From assembly GCA_029202845.1 (NCBI GenBank), contig CP119315.1, positions 2,387,001-2,451,000 on the forward strand: a stretch of DNA of 64,000 bases, written 5' to 3'. This stretch comes from Candidatus Sphingomonas colombiensis. Lineage in GTDB: Bacteria > Pseudomonadota > Alphaproteobacteria > Sphingomonadales > Sphingomonadaceae. Within the stretch, counting starts at the first letter, position 1. Every line of letters begins with the position of its first letter. Of the stretch, positions 24,864-34,159 are shown piece after piece. The translations under genes and the position numbers were made by a program. Under the pieces are notes generated by a model, which was not told the DNA's origin, did no database searches, and saw only the letters and a list, made by a program, of their open reading frames with translations.

Positions 24864-25997
24864 ATGTCCGACAATGAAAAAGGCGCGCCCGTCGATGCCC
24901 GCGTTCCGCCCGTCGCCGTTTGGCAGGTGCTTGAAAAGCTGAAGGGGCAGGACCTGATCGACTGGCGCCTCGCCGAGGTGAAGAACCGTCCGTCGGTGGA
25001 AGAGCGCAATCTCAATACGGGTTTCCCGTTCGGCTGGTATCCGGTGCTTCTTTCGACCGAGCTTGAGGCAGGGGTGGTCAAGCCGCTGCGCTATTTCTCG
25101 ACCGATCTTGCGATCTGGCGCGGGATGGATGGCAAGGTCCGTATGCTTGATGCTTATTGCAAGCATCTTGGCGCGCATCTCGGCCATGGCGGCCGGGTGA
25201 ACGGCAACCTGCTCGAATGCCCGTTTCACGCCTGGCGCTATGATGGCGAGGAGGGCGTGGTGAAGGAAATCCCTTACGCCCGCGCGATCCCGCCGCAGGT
25301 GAAGCGCAAATGCACGCGCACATGGCACATCAAGGAAGCCAATCGCTGGATCTGGATGTGGTATCACCCGCAGGACGTCGCGCCGCTTTGGGATGTGGTG
25401 GATCTGCCCGAGGCCAGCGATCCTGAGTGGACCGATTTCGAAATCCACGAATGGAATGTGTGGGGCAGCCTGCAGAACATGGCGGAAAACGGCGTCGATT
25501 TCGCGCATTTCCAGTTCATCCATGGGACCGCCAATTTCCCCAATGCGGAAATGCGCTGGAGCGACTGGGGGCGAGGCGCCGATGTTCGCGCCAAGATGGG
25601 CACGCCGATGGGTGAGGTCGATGGCTGCATTTCCTTCGATACGGTTGGGCCCGGCCAGAATTGGACGCGCTTCACCGGCATTTCCGAAACGCTGCTGATC
25701 GCTTGCCTCATCCCGGTGGAGCAGGATCATATCCACGCGCGCTTCTGCTTCACGCAGCCCAAGTCGCAGGCCGAAGGGCCGATGGGCGGCCTCGCCCGCG
25801 CGATGATCAAGGATATCTGCAAGCAGTTCGATCAGGACAAGGTGGTGTGGGACCGGCAGCGTTTCGAGCCGAACCCGATCATCTGCGACGGTGACGGTCC
25901 GATCCCGCAATTCCGCCGCCATTACAGCCGCTTCTATGCAAAGCCGGATGGCGGCCCGGATGAGGGCAAGGTCCAGCCGCTGAAGGCCGCGAGCTAA
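24864..25997 (+). CDS. kshA: Rieske oxygenase, 3-ketosteroid 9alpha-hydroxylase oxygenase (KshA-like) 1
   Basis: 377 residues, close to KshA length. The Rieske 2Fe-2S ligands are Cys99-x-His101 and Cys119-x2-His122 (CKHLGAHLGHGG; CPFHAW). The mononuclear iron site shows as NGVDFAHFQFIHG with His215 and His220, very like KshA. With a reductase this enzyme 9alpha-hydroxylates androstadienedione-type substrates and so opens ring B. The ATG at 24864 follows GGGAGAG. No KshB-type reductase gene is present in the window. Confidence 0.82.
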   Translation: MSDNEKGAPVDARVPPVAVWQVLEKLKGQDLIDWRLAEVKNRPSVEERNLNTGFPFGWYPVLLSTELEAGVVKPLRYFSTDLAIWRGMDGKVRMLDAYCKHLGAHLGHGGRVNGNLLECPFHAWRYDGEEGVVKEIPYARAIPPQVKRKCTRTWHIKEANRWIWMWYHPQDVAPLWDVVDLPEASDPEWTDFEIHEWNVWGSLQNMAENGVDFAHFQFIHGTANFPNAEMRWSDWGRGADVRAKMGTPMGEVDGCISFDTVGPGQNWTRFTGISETLLIACLIPVEQDHIHARFCFTQPKSQAEGPMGGLARAMIKDICKQFDQDKVVWDRQRFEPNPIICDGDGPIPQFRRHYSRFYAKPDGGPDEGKVQPLKAAS

Positions 25998-26003
25998 GCG
26001 CGC

Positions 26004-27488
26004 GTGGCCGGCGACGTGGCGCAATCCGAGGTGGCGGCAGCGCCGCCGGCCGGTATCGAGGGCCTGCTGAGCGAGCGCGACGCGCTCGGGCTGGCCGCGT
26101 TGGTAAAGGCCGGGGAGGTTTCCCCGGCCGAACTGCTGGAGGCGGCGATCGCGCGCACGGAGGCGCTCGATCCCCAATTCAACTTCATGGCGCAGCGGCA
26201 CTATGACCGCGCGCGCGCGGTGATCGCGCGCGGGTTGCCCGATGGGCCGCTCGCCGGCGTCCCGTGGCTGCTCAAGGACCTCAACACCTATATCGAGGGC
26301 GAGCTGACCGAGAACGGCAGTCGCCTGTATCGCGGCAATCGTGCCGCGCAGACCTCCGAACTGGTGCACCGCGTGGAGCGCGCCGGCATGGTGATCTTCG
26401 GTAAGACCACCACGCCCGAATTCGGGCTGACCGGCACGACCGAATCCGCGTTGTGCGGGGCGACGCGCAATCCGTGGAGCCCCGGCCATATCGCGGGCGG
26501 CTCGTCTGGTGGTGCTGCGGCGGCGGTGGCGGCGGGCGTATTGCCGGCGGCCCATGCCACCGACGGCGGGGGCTCGATCCGCATTCCGGCATCATGCTGC
26601 GGTCTGTTCGGGCTGAAGCCCAGCCGTGGCCGCGTGCCGATGGGCCCGGCGCGCACCGAGGGGTGGGGCGGGCTTTCCGTGCATCATGCGGTGACCCATA
26701 GCGTGCGCGATTCCGCGGCGATCCTTGATGCGACGCACGGGATTGAGCCGGGTTCGCGTTATGGCGCGCCCGCGCCGGCCGAGGGGTTTCTTGCGCAAGT
26801 CGGTCGCGAGCCTGGCCGGCTGCGCATCGCGTTGATGACCACGCCGCCATCGGGCAGCCCCGTCGATCCCGAATGCGTCGCGGCGACGCGTGCAGCAGCG
26901 CGGCTATGCGAGAGCCTGGGGCATATCGTGGAGGAGGCGGCACCGGCGGTGGATGCTGCGGTTTATGGGCAAGCCTCCTATGTGCTGATCGCGGCCTCCG
27001 TCGCGGCCGATGTCGAACAGCGCGCTTCAGTAATCGGCAAGGTGGCGGGCCCCGACGTTCTGGAGACGATGACGCTCGCCTTCGTCGAACATGGTCGGCG
27101 GGTCAGCGGCATGGATTTCGCGCGCGCCAATGCGGCCGTGCAGGAAATCGCCGTGACGGTGGCGCGTTTCATGGCTGATTATGACGTGATCCTGTCACCG
27201 ACGGTCGGCATGTTGCCACTTGAAATCGGCGTGATGGGCCTGACGCCGCCCGGCGATTTCGAGACATGGGGCAGGCTGGCCAGCACGTTCGCCTCTTTCA
27301 CCGGTGTCTATAATGGCACGGGGCAGCCCAGCATGTCGGTGCCGCTCGGTATGTCCGAAAGCGGGCTGCCGATCGGGGTGATGTTCAACGCGCGTTATGC
27401 GGAGGAGGCGCTGCTGTTCCGTCTTGCTGCGCAGTTGGAGGGGGCCGCTCCATGGGCTGGCCGCCGCGCGCCGGTGCGGGCGGGGTAA
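26004..27488 (+). CDS. Amidase-signature hydrolase
   Basis: 494 residues from a GTG six bases after the oxygenase stop. The Ser-cisSer-Lys triad is intact: Lys in PWLLKDL, Ser in the glycine/serine signature GGSSGGAAAA, and Ser in DGGGSIRIPAS. These enzymes hydrolyse linear amides or esters. In a steroid-acid cluster the attractive role is removal of glycine or taurine from conjugated bile acids, or cleavage of a side-chain intermediate. It could equally act on an unrelated amide. It ends the operon that starts at operator site D. Confidence 0.8.
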   Translation: MAGDVAQSEVAAAPPAGIEGLLSERDALGLAALVKAGEVSPAELLEAAIARTEALDPQFNFMAQRHYDRARAVIARGLPDGPLAGVPWLLKDLNTYIEGELTENGSRLYRGNRAAQTSELVHRVERAGMVIFGKTTTPEFGLTGTTESALCGATRNPWSPGHIAGGSSGGAAAAVAAGVLPAAHATDGGGSIRIPASCCGLFGLKPSRGRVPMGPARTEGWGGLSVHHAVTHSVRDSAAILDATHGIEPGSRYGAPAPAEGFLAQVGREPGRLRIALMTTPPSGSPVDPECVAATRAAARLCESLGHIVEEAAPAVDAAVYGQASYVLIAASVAADVEQRASVIGKVAGPDVLETMTLAFVEHGRRVSGMDFARANAAVQEIAVTVARFMADYDVILSPTVGMLPLEIGVMGLTPPGDFETWGRLASTFASFTGVYNGTGQPSMSVPLGMSESGLPIGVMFNARYAEEALLFRLAAQLEGAAPWAGRRAPVRAG

Positions 27489-27494
27489 ATACTG

Positions 27495-27525
27495 GGCGCC
27501 GCCTGCCGGATCGGCAGGCGGCGCC
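27495..27525. terminator. Bidirectional hairpin between convergent genes
   Basis: A perfect 13-bp stem (27495-27507 with 27513-27525) around a GGATC loop, between the stops of the amidase (27488) and the thiolase (27532). The U-tract is weak, but the position and strength suggest shared transcription termination. Confidence 0.75.
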
Positions 27526-27531
27526 TTCATC

Positions 27532-28791
27532 CTATTCGGCGATGCGCTCGATGATGATTGCCGGCGCCATGCCGCCGGCCGCGCACATGGTGACGAGGCC
27601 GTAGCGCTTATTCTGCCGCTCCAACTCGTCGAGCAACGTACCGATCAGGATCGATCCGGTCGCGCCGATCGGGTGGCCAAGCGCGATCGCGCCGCCGTTG
27701 ACGTTCACCTTCTCGCGATCGAGCTTAAGGTCGCGGATCACCTTTTCTGGCACCACCGCGAACGCCTCGTTGATTTCCCACAGATCGATCTCGTCGGTGG
27801 TGAGCCCCGCCTTGGCGAGCACCTTCTTTACCGCTGCGACGGGGGCGTTGAGCATCAGCGTGGGGTCGTCGCCGATATTGGCGGTCGCGACGACGCGGGC
27901 GCGCGGCCTCAGCCCGTGAGTCTTCGCATAATCGGGGGACGCGAGCAGCAGTACCGCCGCGCCGTCGACCACGCCGGATGAATTGCCGGCATGGTGGAAA
28001 TGCTCGATCTTCAGGTCCGGGTAACGCTTGTTGATCAGGCCGCAATAGGTGTTGCCCTCGGCGTCGGCTGGCATCGCGCCGAGTTGGGCGAACGCGGGCT
28101 TGAGCGCGGCAAGGCCCTCGGCGGTCGTTTCGGGGCGCGGATATTCCTCGCGATCTAGCACCACATTGCCGTGGTCATCCAGCACCGGGACGATGCTGCG
28201 ATCGAAGCGCCCCTCCGCGATCGCCTGTGCCGCGCGGCGCTGGCTTTCGAGTGCCAGGGCATCGAGCGCCTCGCGGCCGATCCCCTCCAGCGTCGCGATC
28301 GCGTCGCCGCACACGCCCTGATGGCTCTGGGGATGCGCGACGGCGAGGCGCGCATTGCCCGCGCCCATGCCGAGCGGCGGCTTGTCGGACGCGATCTTCT
28401 CCTGCGCCATCTGGGCGGTGAGGCTCATCATCTCGGTGCCGCCGGCGATGACGAGATCTTCCATGCCGGACATGATCTGCGCCGCCGCGAGGCTGACCGA
28501 GCTGATCCCGCCGCCGCAGAAGCGGTGCAGCGTGGTGCCGCTCGCCTTCACGTCGTAGCCCGCGTCGAGCGCTGCCATCCGACCGAGATCGCCGCCTTGT
28601 TTGCCCTCCTGCGTCGCGGTGGACCAGATGATGTCGTCGACGTCACCCGTGTCGAGATTGTTGCGATCCCTGATCGCGGCCAGCACCGTTGCCGCCAGAT
28701 GTTGCGGGTGCATGTGAGAAAGCGCGCCCTTGCCCACCTTTCCGATGCTGCGCGGTGTGCGAACCGCATCGATGATCCACGCTTCGGTCAT
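27532..28791 (-). CDS. Thiolase (acetyl-CoA acyltransferase)
   Basis: 419 residues with both thiolase cysteines and the histidine: Cys in HRFCGGGISSVSLAA, His in NGGAIALGHPIGATGS, and Cys in MCAAGGMAPA near the C terminus. It catalyses thiolytic release of acetyl- or propionyl-CoA in beta-oxidation, here probably of a steroid side chain or the late ring fragments. It is transcribed alone, leftward, from the divergent gap shared with the TonB receptor and operator site E. The matching enoyl-CoA hydratase and acyl-CoA dehydrogenase are not in the cluster. Confidence 0.88.
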   Translation of the reverse strand: MTEAWIIDAVRTPRSIGKVGKGALSHMHPQHLAATVLAAIRDRNNLDTGDVDDIIWSTATQEGKQGGDLGRMAALDAGYDVKASGTTLHRFCGGGISSVSLAAAQIMSGMEDLVIAGGTEMMSLTAQMAQEKIASDKPPLGMGAGNARLAVAHPQSHQGVCGDAIATLEGIGREALDALALESQRRAAQAIAEGRFDRSIVPVLDDHGNVVLDREEYPRPETTAEGLAALKPAFAQLGAMPADAEGNTYCGLINKRYPDLKIEHFHHAGNSSGVVDGAAVLLLASPDYAKTHGLRPRARVVATANIGDDPTLMLNAPVAAVKKVLAKAGLTTDEIDLWEINEAFAVVPEKVIRDLKLDREKVNVNGGAIALGHPIGATGSILIGTLLDELERQNKRYGLVTMCAAGGMAPAIIIERIAE

Positions 28792-28950
28792 GCCTTCGTC
28801 TCCTGTCGTCGGGTTTGCATCACGTTTGGAGCGATCGTTTCGGCCTCGGCCTTTACGAGCCTCAAGCCGTTCGCTCGCTTAGGGAAAATATCTGTCCTCA
28901 AGCTTTTGTGAAACGCAACCGTGGTAAAATTGCGCCATGTGACGCATCTT

Positions 28951-28980
28951 TTCGTAATGCATATTGACAAGGATTACGCA
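28951..28980. promoter_or_regulatory. Operator-like inverted repeat, site E
   Basis: TTCGTA at 28951-28956 and TACGCA at 28975-28980, 18-base spacer, extended arms TTTTCGTAAT/ATTACGCAAA. It lies in the 250-base divergent gap between thiolase and TonB receptor, 61 bases before the receptor ATG. Apart from this site and the receptor ribosome site the gap shows nothing I can identify. Confidence 0.68.
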
Positions 28981-29041
28981 AATAATGAAAGTGGCCGGCG
29001 AAAATCCTGCGACAAGCAGGGCTTTGCCTAGGAGAGAGCAA

Positions 29042-31591
29042 ATGCTGAAGGGGAGGAAGTACGGTCTGTGGCTCGCGGGGGGCGTGAGCGCGCTCGCCAT
29101 TGCCACGCCAGCGTTCGCGCAGGATCAATCGTCGGCGCCAGCCGCGACGGAAGCCAGCGGTTCGGGCCTCACGGATATCGTCGTCACCGCGCAGAAGCGC
29201 GAGCAGAACCTTCAGGCCATCCCGCTTGCGGTCAGCGCGATCTCCGAGGCGAAGGTCCAGCAGCTCGGTATCAAGGACGCTCGCGACGTCAGCGGCCTTG
29301 CGCCAAACGTCACCATCGATCCGCCGACCACCAGCATGACGGCGGGCGTCATCTCGATCCGTGGTATTCCCAGCGGCGCGCAGGAATCGCTCAGCCTAGA
29401 TCAGGCGAACGGTCTGTACGTCGATGGCGTTTACATCGCCCGCTCCGGCGCGGCGTCGCTCGACGTTACCGATATCGCACGCGTGGAAGTCCTGCGCGGC
29501 CCGCAGGGCACATTGTTCGGTCGCAACACCACGGGCGGCGCGATCTCGTTCATCTCGCGCGATCCGTCGGAAAAGCTCCAGGGCAGCGTGAGCGCCGGCA
29601 TCGGCAATTATGGTCTGTGGAGCGCGCGGGCGTCGATCGATCCCGGCGAGATCATGGGCATCAGCTCGACGTTCACTTATTCGCACAGCCAGCATTTCGG
29701 CTATGTCGACAATATCCTCCAGCCAAGCCGGCTGAAGGATCCGGGCGCACGCCAGACCGACTCGTTCCGCGCCGCGTTCAAGGCCAATATCGGCGGTACG
29801 GGCAGCATCAAGTACATCTTTGACTATTCGAACGTTCGCGGCAATTCCGCCAGCTTCCAGTTGCTTAATGTGGCAAACGGAACGCCGATGCCGCCGGTGA
29901 TGATCGACGGTCGTTCGGTGCCGCTGCCCACCCAGGCGCCGGTGGCGGGTTACCTCAACGAAGTAACATTCCAGCAGCCGGGTTGCGCCGCGCTCGCCAC
30001 GCCGAGCCGCACCTATCGCGATCAGACCTGCCTCAACAGCGATGCCGGCGCGCGTGATCAGATGTGGGGCCACAACCTGCAGATCCAGAACGATTTCGGC
30101 GGCTTCAAGGTGAAGTCCACCACCGGTTATCGCATCTGGCACAGCGACAATTACGGCTCGGACCTCGACGGGCTCGGTACGATCAAGGGGCCGCTGTTCA
30201 GCCAGGCCACGCTGCTGAACGGTTTGCCGACGAACTTGCTTCAGTTCGTTCTTCCGGCAGGAACACCTGCCGGAACGCTGGCTTTTATCTCGGGCTCGCC
30301 GGTACCGACGACGACGGCGGACCTGTTCACCACCGTCGATTATCGCAAGCACAAGCAATTCAGCCAGGAAGTCGAGGTTTCGGGTGACACCGATAATCTC
30401 GATTGGGTCGTCGGCGGCTTCTATTTCTACGAGAAGGGCTCGGAATATAACCCGCAGAACTCGGGTTTCGTGCTCGATACCAATTCGATCTTCCTCGGTA
30501 ACTTCGGTGCGCTTGGCCCGAGCCTCGCCGCCGCCAACCCGGCACGTTATCGTCTCGTCGTCACCAACGGGCTGGTCAATTATCAGACCACAGCCGAATC
30601 CACCGCCGTTTATGGTCAGGCGACCTATTATGTCGGTGGTCGCGATGCACCGCTCAGCCTGACGGGCGGTTTGCGCTACACTTGGGACAGCAAGAATATC
30701 ATCCTGTTCCAGAATGGCGCGGCGCCTTTGGCGAGGCCGGACAGCGAGCATGCGAGCTTCCAGCGGCTGACCTGGAACGCGATGGCACGCTACGCCTTCA
30801 ATCGTGATGTCAGCGTCTATGCGCGCGCCGCGAGCGGCTATCGTTCGGGCGGGTTCAACCCGGCGGATACGCCGCCGCTGGCCGCCTTCAAGCCAGAGAC
30901 GGTGACGTCGTATGAAATCGGCCTGAAGAGCGAGCTGTTCAACCGCCATCTGCGGTTCAACGTTGCCGGTTACTATAACAAATACAAAAATCAGGCGGTC
31001 GTCATCCCGATCCCGGCGACGGGGGGCGCGTTCAACACCAAGATCATCAACGCGGGCAGCGTCGATTATGCGGGTGTCGAGGTCGAGGGCCAGGCGATCC
31101 TGACCGACAATTTTTCGATCGACGGCAACTTCGGCTACGTCAACGTCAACTACAAGCAGCTCAACATCTTCGCCACGACGCTGCCGGGGGCTCCTCCGAT
31201 CAACGCGGCGTCGATCGCCCAGTCGACCTATACCTCACCCTATACAGGGAACGTCGCGTTCAACGCGAAATTCCCGATCGGGAATGGTGATGCGAAGCTG
31301 ATCGCGCGAGTGGGCTACACGTATCTGGCGCCACAATATCCGTTCAACAACGTGCTCTCCGCGCCGTTCCTCAATTCGATCAAGAGCGACGCGCAGAACC
31401 TTGTCGATGCGCAGATCATCTTCGACAAGATTTCGCTCGGCGGGATCAAGGCGCAGCTCAAATTCTGGGGCAAGAACCTCACGAACGAGCACAATATGGT
31501 CCGCGCGATCGACTTCGGAGCATTGGGCTTCGCGGGTGGATATTACGGAGAACCGCGCACTTATGGTGCGACCATCGGGTTCAATTTCTAA
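29042..31591 (+). CDS. TonB-dependent outer membrane receptor
   Basis: 849 residues from the ATG at 29042 after AGGAGAGAGCAA. A signal peptide of about 26 residues ends at TPAFA|QDQ. Then come a TonB-box-like stretch (DIVVTAQKREQNLQ), the plug domain with VLRGPQGTLFGRNTTGG, and a C-terminal beta barrel ending in aromatic residues (GATIGFNF). This is the CirA/FyuA-like class abundant in sphingomonads for uptake of large or hydrophobic substrates. Its operator and position make it the probable steroid importer of the outer membrane. Confidence 0.92.
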   Translation: MLKGRKYGLWLAGGVSALAIATPAFAQDQSSAPAATEASGSGLTDIVVTAQKREQNLQAIPLAVSAISEAKVQQLGIKDARDVSGLAPNVTIDPPTTSMTAGVISIRGIPSGAQESLSLDQANGLYVDGVYIARSGAASLDVTDIARVEVLRGPQGTLFGRNTTGGAISFISRDPSEKLQGSVSAGIGNYGLWSARASIDPGEIMGISSTFTYSHSQHFGYVDNILQPSRLKDPGARQTDSFRAAFKANIGGTGSIKYIFDYSNVRGNSASFQLLNVANGTPMPPVMIDGRSVPLPTQAPVAGYLNEVTFQQPGCAALATPSRTYRDQTCLNSDAGARDQMWGHNLQIQNDFGGFKVKSTTGYRIWHSDNYGSDLDGLGTIKGPLFSQATLLNGLPTNLLQFVLPAGTPAGTLAFISGSPVPTTTADLFTTVDYRKHKQFSQEVEVSGDTDNLDWVVGGFYFYEKGSEYNPQNSGFVLDTNSIFLGNFGALGPSLAAANPARYRLVVTNGLVNYQTTAESTAVYGQATYYVGGRDAPLSLTGGLRYTWDSKNIILFQNGAAPLARPDSEHASFQRLTWNAMARYAFNRDVSVYARAASGYRSGGFNPADTPPLAAFKPETVTSYEIGLKSELFNRHLRFNVAGYYNKYKNQAVVIPIPATGGAFNTKIINAGSVDYAGVEVEGQAILTDNFSIDGNFGYVNVNYKQLNIFATTLPGAPPINAASIAQSTYTSPYTGNVAFNAKFPIGNGDAKLIARVGYTYLAPQYPFNNVLSAPFLNSIKSDAQNLVDAQIIFDKISLGGIKAQLKFWGKNLTNEHNMVRAIDFGALGFAGGYYGEPRTYGATIGFNF

Positions 31592-31599
31592 AGCGTACC

Positions 31600-31643
31600 G
31601 AGCGCGGCCCCTCCCTCCCTCAGGGGGCCGCGCTCCAGTTTTT
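31600..31643 (+). terminator. Rho-independent terminator after the TonB receptor
   Basis: A 12-bp G+C-rich stem (31600-31611 with 31624-31635, GAGCGCGGCCCC type) is followed by CAG and a run of five T. It closes the receptor transcript; the following SDR starts 17 bases after it and may be read by leakage or from its own promoter. Confidence 0.85.
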
Positions 31644-31659
31644 ATGAAGGTTTGAGATA

Positions 31660-32418
31660 ATGCGCGGATTGGCAGGCAAGGTCGGCATCGTCGCTGGCGG
31701 CGGTCGCGGCATCGGCGCGGCGACCGCGCGGCGCCTCGCAGCGGAAGGCGCGGCGGTGGTGGTCGGAGACATTGCGGCGGAATGGGCCGAAGAAGTCGCT
31801 GCCGACATCCGTGCCAAGGGCGGTCGAGCGACCGGCATCCGGCTAGACGGCACCTCGCCGGAATCGCAGCGCGCGATCGTTGAGGCCGCCATTGCCGAAT
31901 TTGGCGGGCTCGATTTCTATCACTCCAATCTCGCGGGCGGAACGCACGGCGATGTGGACGCGCTCGATTGTCCGCTCGAGGTGTTCGACAAATCGGTAGC
32001 GATCAATTCCAGGAGCCACCTGATCGCGACGCAGGCGGCACTGCCGGCATTGCTGACGCGTGGCGGCGGCGCGATGATTTATACTTCGTCGGGCGCGGCG
32101 TCTGGCGGCAGCGCCTGGCAGGTCGCCTATCCGATGACCAAGAACAGTATTCATGCGCTCGCGCGACATGTCGCGTCACGCTGGGGAAAGCAGGGCATTC
32201 GTGCCAATGTGATCTGCCCCGGTGTGGTGCTGACCGAAGCCGTGCAGGAGCATATGACCGAAAAACAGGTGGAGCAAAGCCATCGCCGTGTGCCCCATCC
32301 TCGGCTCGGTAAGCCGGATGATATCGCGGCGGCCGTGGCGTTTCTCGCATCGGAGGATGGCGAATGGGTGAACGGGCAGGTGTGGCACGTGAACGGGGGG
32401 ATGCAGATGCGCGATTGA
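31660..32418 (+). CDS. Short-chain dehydrogenase/reductase (SDR)
   Basis: 252 residues with AGGGRGIG in the cofactor loop (Ala for the usual Thr), HSNLAGG in place of NNAG, YTSSG and YPMTK. The altered NNAG segment also occurs in divergent SDRs. It lies between the TonB receptor and an MFS transporter, so a first oxidation of an imported steroid is a plausible but unproven role. The C terminus GQVWHVNGGMQMRD is typical of the family. Confidence 0.78.
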   Translation: MRGLAGKVGIVAGGGRGIGAATARRLAAEGAAVVVGDIAAEWAEEVAADIRAKGGRATGIRLDGTSPESQRAIVEAAIAEFGGLDFYHSNLAGGTHGDVDALDCPLEVFDKSVAINSRSHLIATQAALPALLTRGGGAMIYTSSGAASGGSAWQVAYPMTKNSIHALARHVASRWGKQGIRANVICPGVVLTEAVQEHMTEKQVEQSHRRVPHPRLGKPDDIAAAVAFLASEDGEWVNGQVWHVNGGMQMRD

Positions 32419-32426
32419 CGCGCGCT

Positions 32427-33686
32427 GTGAATCCCCGGCTCAGCAACAAATGGCTCGTGCTGTTCCTGTTGCTGGGCGTCGGCTTGTTCAACCAGGGGGA
32501 TCGTTTCCTGCTGGCGGGGCTGGTCGAGCCGATCAAAGCTGAATTTGGCGTGTCGGATGGCTTCATGGGGCTTCTCATGGGGCCGGCGTTCGCGTTGCTC
32601 TATTCGCTGCTGGCGATCCCGATCGCGCGCGCGGCGGATCGCATGTCGCGGATATTGATCATCGTCGTGGGCTGCCTGGTATGGAGCGGGTTCACTGCTG
32701 CTTCCGGGCTTGCGCAGGGTCCGTGGACGCTGGCAGGCGCGCGCGTTGGCGTTGGCGTGGGCGAGGCGGCGTTTCAGGCGCCGGCCTATGCACTGATCGC
32801 GGCCTATTTCGTGCCCGAACAGCGTGGCCGCGCCTTCGCGATCATGGGGCTCAACACCTATATCGGCCAGACGCTCGGCTATGTCGTCGGACCGGCACTC
32901 GCGGCGGACGCGACCTGGCGCTATCCCTTTGCGGTGATGGGCGGCTGCGGCTTCGCGATCGGCCTTATCGCGCTTGTCTTGATCCGCGAGCCGAAGCGGC
33001 TTGTCCTCCACACCGAGCTGAAGGCGCCAAATCTGTCGCTGCTGGCGCGGCAACTCGCCGGCATCGTGAGCTATCGGAACATGATGCTCGGCATGGCGCT
33101 GGGCGTGCTTTCGGGTATTTCGTTCGGCCTGTGGGGGCCCGCGCTGTTCGCGCGCGCCTATGCGTTGCCGATCAAGCAGGCGAGCACCTTGTTCGGGCTG
33201 GCGTTTGGCATCGCGGGACTTGTCGGGATGCTGTTCTTCGGTGTGTTGGCGGACCGCGCATCGAAGCGCGATCCCGGAGCGCCCCTGCGGCTGGCGGCGA
33301 TCGCGCTGGCCGCGGCCACCGCGCTGATCATGATCGTCACCTGGACGCCGACGCTCGGCGTCGCGCGCTGGCTCGCCGTGCCGTGCGGACTGCTCGGCGG
33401 CGGCTGGTCCGTAGGCGTGGTGGTCGCGCTCCAGCATCTGCTGCCGGACCGCATCCGCGCTACCGGCACCGCGCTTGGCATGCTCGTTGTTAATCTGCTC
33501 GGTGCGGTCGGCGGGCCGTGGCTGGCAGGCGCGCTGAGCGGCGCGGTGGGAGGGGATGCGACGCACAGCTTGCGGATCGGCCTCAGCGCGGTGATTCCGC
33601 TTGGCTTCCTGGGCGCATGGCTGATCTGGCGCGCGCGCGGCAGCCTGATCGGTGACCGTGAGACGCTGGCGAAGCTGGACGGCTGA
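32427..33686 (+). CDS. Major facilitator superfamily transporter
   Basis: About 419 residues and twelve predicted hydrophobic segments. The MFS loop motif appears as ARAADRMSRILI after TM2 and as FGVLADRASKRDPG after TM8. The start is uncertain: the GTG at 32427 gives a normal N terminus (NPRLSNKWLVLFLL), a TTG at 32415 overlaps the SDR stop, and an ATG at 32364 would overlap the SDR by 55 bases. A steroid-acid or intermediate carrier in the inner membrane is inferred from context. Confidence 0.85.
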   Translation: MNPRLSNKWLVLFLLLGVGLFNQGDRFLLAGLVEPIKAEFGVSDGFMGLLMGPAFALLYSLLAIPIARAADRMSRILIIVVGCLVWSGFTAASGLAQGPWTLAGARVGVGVGEAAFQAPAYALIAAYFVPEQRGRAFAIMGLNTYIGQTLGYVVGPALAADATWRYPFAVMGGCGFAIGLIALVLIREPKRLVLHTELKAPNLSLLARQLAGIVSYRNMMLGMALGVLSGISFGLWGPALFARAYALPIKQASTLFGLAFGIAGLVGMLFFGVLADRASKRDPGAPLRLAAIALAAATALIMIVTWTPTLGVARWLAVPCGLLGGGWSVGVVVALQHLLPDRIRATGTALGMLVVNLLGAVGGPWLAGALSGAVGGDATHSLRIGLSAVIPLGFLGAWLIWRARGSLIGDRETLAKLDG

Positions 33687-33693
33687 TCCGGCG

Positions 33694-33716
33694 GGGAGGG
33701 GCGCGGCGCCCCTCCC
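33694..33716. terminator. Hairpin between convergent MFS and SnoaL genes
   Basis: A GGGAGGGGC stem (33694-33702) pairs with GCCCCTCCC (33708-33716) around a short GC loop. It lies in the 38-base convergent gap and probably ends transcripts from both sides, although no long U-tract follows. Confidence 0.6.
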
Positions 33717-33724
33717 ATGCCCAA

Positions 33725-34159
33725 CTATTTCTGCGGCCGGACCGGCGCACCGAGTACGCTTGGATCGCCGGTCTGCGCAATCATCGCATAACGCCAATGC
33801 ATGGCCCGCCATCCGCTCGACGTGCGTCGCCAGCGGACGTGATAGCGGCCGAGCACCTCGAACACGCGCGACGCGTCGGGCTGGTCGCAATGAAATGCGC
33901 GAAAGGCGGTGACGCTGCTGGCGGTATCTCCATCCAGTTCGACGATGCGGGTTTGCCCCAGCAGATGCTGGGTCGGGCCACACGGATCGAGATAGCGCCG
34001 GATCACCGCGACGAACGCAGTGCGTCCACGCACGGCGGCGGCGGAGGTGCCGGTCTCGACCGCTTCGTCGAACACGCCGTCGAGCGCGGCCCAGTCGCGG
34101 CTATCGATCGAATCGGCATAGAGCGCCATCCCGGCTTCGATCGCGCGCGCGTCGCTCAT
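33725..34159 (-). CDS. Third SnoaL/NTF2-fold protein
   Basis: 144 residues from the ATG at 34159, which overlaps the stop of the FMN reductase gene (ATGA). It has an N-terminal helix with Tyr14 and Asp19, a His in PTQHLLG and a C-terminal strand SSGWRAMHWRY, the small cone fold of SnoaL-like enzymes. It is shorter than the two near 10-12 kb and lacks their LExRI helix. It may be a dehydratase or isomerase, or the small subunit of an oxygenase-like system; context favours the first. Confidence 0.6.
   Translation of the reverse strand: MSDARAIEAGMALYADSIDSRDWAALDGVFDEAVETGTSAAAVRGRTAFVAVIRRYLDPCGPTQHLLGQTRIVELDGDTASSVTAFRAFHCDQPDASRVFEVLGRYHVRWRRTSSGWRAMHWRYAMIAQTGDPSVLGAPVRPQK

Noticed and set aside
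24735..26555. 606-codon minus frame opposite the KshA-like and amidase genes
   Set aside because: It spans the boundary of two recognised plus-strand genes and has no family resemblance.
32151..33983. 610-codon open frame on the minus strand opposite the MFS gene
   Set aside because: It is rich in Arg, His, Gln and Ala with no domain. The plus-strand MFS, with membrane segments and motifs, explains the DNA; high GC keeps the opposite frame open.
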